Shown here piece after piece: positions 60,906-64,000 of a DNA stretch of 64,000 nucleotides. The notes under the pieces were generated by a model, which saw nothing but the letters and a program-made list of their open reading frames with translations, had not been told where the DNA came from and made no database searches. Origin of the DNA: Sapria himalayana (taxonomy: Eukaryota; Streptophyta; Magnoliopsida; Malpighiales; Rafflesiaceae); assembly GCA_029783825.1 (NCBI GenBank), contig JAREIK010003007.1, positions 1,329,320 to 1,393,319 of the forward strand, written 5' to 3'. A program made the position numbers and the translations under genes. Within the stretch, counting starts at the first letter, position 1; each line of letters opens with the position of its first letter.

Positions 60906-62160
60906 CCAATCTTAATTATTTAATTTTTTAATTATTTTAGTTTTAATATTTTATTTAATTTTATTTATCAAATGTATGTTAAATGGTCTATAGATGAGCA
61001 ATCATTGAAAGAAATATTCTCCCCTAAAATTATAAAAAAAGGATATTATAATAAATAATTTAAAAAATATAAAAAAAATAAAAAATTTATATTAATATGG
61101 ACTAAAATAAACTATTTATATGATGTATTCAATTTTTTTAAAAATTATACAAATTTTTTTTAAAATTTTAATTAAGGACTTAAAAATTTGTATTAAAGTA
61201 AGATTAAAAAATAATTCTATAATATAATAATTTTTCAAGATATTTTAAAGAATAAAATGAACATACATTAAAATTTCTACTAATATAAAGGATAAATAAT
61301 ATATTGTATGATTAAATAGAAGATATTTACAAAAATATCTGAATTGACAAATAAAATACTAAATATTAATATTAATATAAGTATAAACATATTTATGATT
61401 ATAGGAACTTTTAATAAAATAATTACTACAAAATTTGAAAACTTGTATTATAATAAAATTTAATTTTTTTAGTAATTTAAAAGAAAATAAATTGATATTT
61501 AAAAATAAATACATAGATGTTTACCCCTACTAAAATTTATGGAATTAAATAATTGAGTAATAGTTTTACTATTAGCTTTTAATATTTAGTTTTTATTAAA
61601 ATAATAAGATAACTTTTTTAATTATCTTCTAACTTTAAGTAATTTTTAGAATTTTAAATTTTAAAAATGATATTAAATAATATAAAATTTTATGCCTTTA
61701 AAATTATTTTATATTATCTTCATAAAAAATAATATGATTTCTGTAAAAATTTATAACCATAATATATATATTATATATATATTATATATATATATATAAA
61801 AATAAAGAGTATTTAATAACTCTTAGGAGAGTGGCTATAAGAAAGATTATCTTTTCATGTATGTTTTATTATATGAAGTCTGTAAATTTTTTAGCTATTT
61901 GATTTTTTTTTTTGTTTAAGGATAAACATTTTTTTTGAAATTATTTATATATTTAGTGTTTAATTAATTTTATAATAAAAACATTGTAAGGTGTTGTTTT
62001 TCATGTGTACCTTGCTACACACATGAATTTTGTTGGAAATATTTTAATAATAAATAAACAAAATGAGTCTTTTTATATTTTATATTTTTATTGTTTATTT
62101 AAAAACATTTTGATAATTTTAATAAATTTTGGTAATTTTAGCAATTTTATTTTGGCTAAA
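60906..62160 (+). other. AT-rich 5' region of E6, no gene
   Basis: Closely homologous to 28090-29330 in E4. No coding or RNA gene is seen. Confidence 0.65.
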
Positions 62161-62164
62161 CATT

Positions 62165-62279
62165 TTTTGTCGAGAGACTAGAGACATCACCTAAGTCCAC
62201 CACAATCCACCTCTATCTCTCGACACCGATTCATCAAACCCTAATCAAAGAGTAAGTGGAGAATTTATTATTGATAAAG
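62165..62279 (+). promoter_or_regulatory. Leader exon of E6
   Basis: A balanced-composition island with the plant-leader-like CATCAAACCCTAATCAAAG, ending at AAAG|GTACGTTT, a good splice donor. Its place after the AT-rich region and before the TA satellite equals the leaders of E3 and E5, but the sequence differs. Untranslated first exon of the element transcript is the likely role. Confidence 0.5.
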
Positions 62280-62499
62280 GTACGTTTTATACCCTAATTC
62301 TTCATCAATTATCTTATTGCAAGAGTCTGCATTTTGATTCTATTATTTTTTTTCCCAAAATTCTTCTTTAATCACCACGGGTTGCTTGGATTGCTTATAT
62401 AAAATTATTTGTATACATACTTCATTCATTTGTAATATAATGTGTTCTCATTGTGTGGATGTTGATGGTGCAATATGGGTATGCTGACTTGATATCTAC

Positions 62500-62660
62500 A
62501 TCAATATACATAGCTATATATAAACGATATACATAAACATCAATATGCATGTGTGATATAATTCAAATTTTTATATAAGTGTATTTTACTATAACTATAA
62601 CTATAAAAATAGTATACATAAACATAATTATATATAAATATAACAACATATATTTAATAT

Positions 62661-62740
<80 letters not shown>

Positions 62741-62880
62741 TATATATTTTCTATCTATCAATCTATCATAATTCTATATATGATCCATTCAATATACATG
62801 TCATGTATTTCAAATATAATTAGTATTATACAAATAACATTATATACATATTTTACACAAATAAAGTTATTTTGATTTTA
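62500..62880 (+). repeat. TA-rich satellite of E6 with a (CA)n microsatellite
   Basis: TATAACTATAAAAATAG and CATATATTTAATATACAT motifs of the TA satellite, interrupted by an uninterrupted (AC)n run of about 74 bp at 62665-62738. The open frame through it (His-Thr repeats) is not a gene. Confidence 0.85.
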
Positions 62881-63400
62881 TGATAAGCTTTTAATAATGT
62901 ATATTTAAAATTTGTAAGTCATCATTATGAAATACACATTTAATAAATTTGCTTTATGAAAATATCTATTATTCCAAATGCCATGCCTACCCAATAAGTA
63001 TAATTAAATTAATATATGTAAACTATATTTTATACATGGCTTTATGTATAGAGAAAAACACACTCTTATAAAAATGTAAGCGTGTATTTAATACCTGTAA
63101 ATTTAAAGTATAGTCACATTAATATTTGTAAACATTTATTGACCAGTTTTCAATTAGTTCAAATAAAAATGTAATAGGCTTTATGTATACTGATACAAAT
63201 TTACTAGATATTTAAAATCATGTATATATTTGACTATACTTTAAATTACTATGTTTAATTAAATGCCGCATAGGCTCTCTTATAAATACCCTAGCATTGA
63301 CTAACAATATGATTCATACTGGATTAAAATATATAAGATATCCAGCTCATCCGACACACACACACACATATATGATATATTGTGTGTGTGTGTGTGTGTT
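62881..63400 (+). other. AT-rich stretch of E6 with a CA/GT snap-back repeat
   Basis: No gene is seen. At 63354-63400 a (CA)n run is followed by TATATGATATAT and a (GT)n run, forming a perfect-looking dinucleotide hairpin. Confidence 0.6.
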
Positions 63401-64000
63401 AATTATATGTTGTTATATTTATATATAGGTATGTTTATGTGTCCTTTTTTATAGTGATATATATTGTAAAATACACTTATATAAGAAATTTGAATTATAT
63501 CACACATGCATATTGATGTATAGTTATGTTTAAATGTAGTTATTGATTTGAGGAACTTAAATGTAAAAAGATTTATACATTTATATATAACTATATATAA
63601 ATGTATTTAACAATATGTATATCAACATATTACTATATATAAATGTATTTATCTACATCTATACCTATACATAGCCATACATCTAAATATATATAATTAC
63701 ATGAAAAACTATATATAACTACATCTATAACATGTATAACTACATGCTTCAAAAACTTAATATCCATTCATATCATTGTTCTCATTCATACATGTTTTTT
63801 TTAATATTGTATAAAACTTTATCATTTTCCCATATATTTTTGGAACTTAAATTTAATTTTTTCAACCTTAAATGTATTTTTATATGTTTGTATAACTCAT
63901 TATGATTTAATCTGCTTAGAGTTTGTATTTTTGTTTCACTTATATCATTTAACTAAAATTGATTTCTTATAAAATCTTCATTTGTTAAATTCATGTTGTA
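63401..64000 (+). repeat. TA-rich satellite continuing to the window end
   Basis: 63590-63735 closely matches the start of the E4 satellite at 29470-29600 (AACAATATGTATATCAACAT, CATAGCCATA). The last 250 bases are AT-rich with no feature I can name. Confidence 0.65.

Larger units (their letters stand above)
59989..64000 (+). mobile_element. E6: 5' part of a CACTA element, runs off the window's right edge
   Basis: Starts CACTACAAGAAATG, followed by about 0.9 kb of subterminal repeats, AT-rich sequence homologous to E4, a leader exon and the TA satellite. The order equals that of the 5' halves of E4 and E5, so any TNP2 gene should lie just beyond the window. The terminus is the best preserved in the window together with 50028. 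Confidence 0.85.

Noticed and set aside
62579..62875. 98-codon frame with a His-Thr run
   Set aside because: Product of the (CA)n microsatellite and TA satellite.
1..64000. The whole window as one large palindrome or inverted duplication
   Set aside because: The two large tracts at 9329 and 50029 have the same polarity on the plus strand; a palindrome would give opposite polarity.

Overview
The window looks like plant nuclear DNA, most likely from repeat-rich heterochromatin of an angiosperm. It is very AT-rich and I see no intact host gene, tRNA, rRNA or CRISPR array. Evidence for a plant: CACTA (En/Spm) transposons with the terminus CACTACAAGAAA, both of their gene types (TNP2-like transposase and a Transposase_24/TNP1-like gene), GT-AG introns, and transposon-captured pieces of a plant-specific BBR/BPC transcription factor gene. 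I cannot name the species.

Layout. Six CACTA-derived segments, E1 to E6, alternate with very long, imperfect GATA/GACA simple-repeat tracts. E1 (1-3712, minus strand) is the 5' part of an element with TACCGACCA-type subterminal repeats. A 130-bp TATC tract separates it from E2 (3843-9328, minus), the 3' half of an element with a decayed Transposase_24 gene and a triplicated 3' module carrying GCC/GCT trinucleotide blocks. A GATA tract (9329-19945) follows, interrupted by a 1.03-kb poly-A retroinsertion with a 17-bp target duplication. E3 (19946-27410, plus) and E4 (27936-35600, plus) are truncated elements in tandem, separated by a hairpin-forming block and a GAGCTC/CCCCTCG minisatellite. E3 has a Transposase_24 gene and a captured BPC fragment; E4 has a decayed TNP2 gene. 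A TATC tract (35601-38287) leads to E5 (38288-50028, minus), about 11.7 kb with both termini recognisable. Then come a 9.96-kb GATA tract (50029-59988) and E6 (59989 to window end, plus), entered at an intact 5' terminus.

How it fits together. In an autonomous element of this family TNP2 would come first (5') and the Transposase_24 gene second (3'). E3 and E5 share the same internal deletion, which fuses a (CT)n leader directly to the last codons of TNP2, so both descend from one deletion derivative that would depend on TNP2 supplied elsewhere. All coding regions carry stops and frameshifts, many explicable as C-to-T changes (CAG to TAG, CGA to TGA, TGG to TGA/TAG), as expected of long-methylated transposons.

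Most notable: (1) the simple-repeat tracts abut CACTA ends and their strand polarity alternates from one element group to the next, with 5' ends facing the two ~10-kb GATA tracts; (2) E3 and E5 carry the 5' end of a BBR/BPC (GAGA-binding) gene; (3) E5 also carries a multi-exon fragment of an RNA cytidine acetyltransferase (NAT10/Kre33-like) gene. The long Tyr-Leu-Ser-Ile open frames in the tracts are translations of TATC repeats, not genes.
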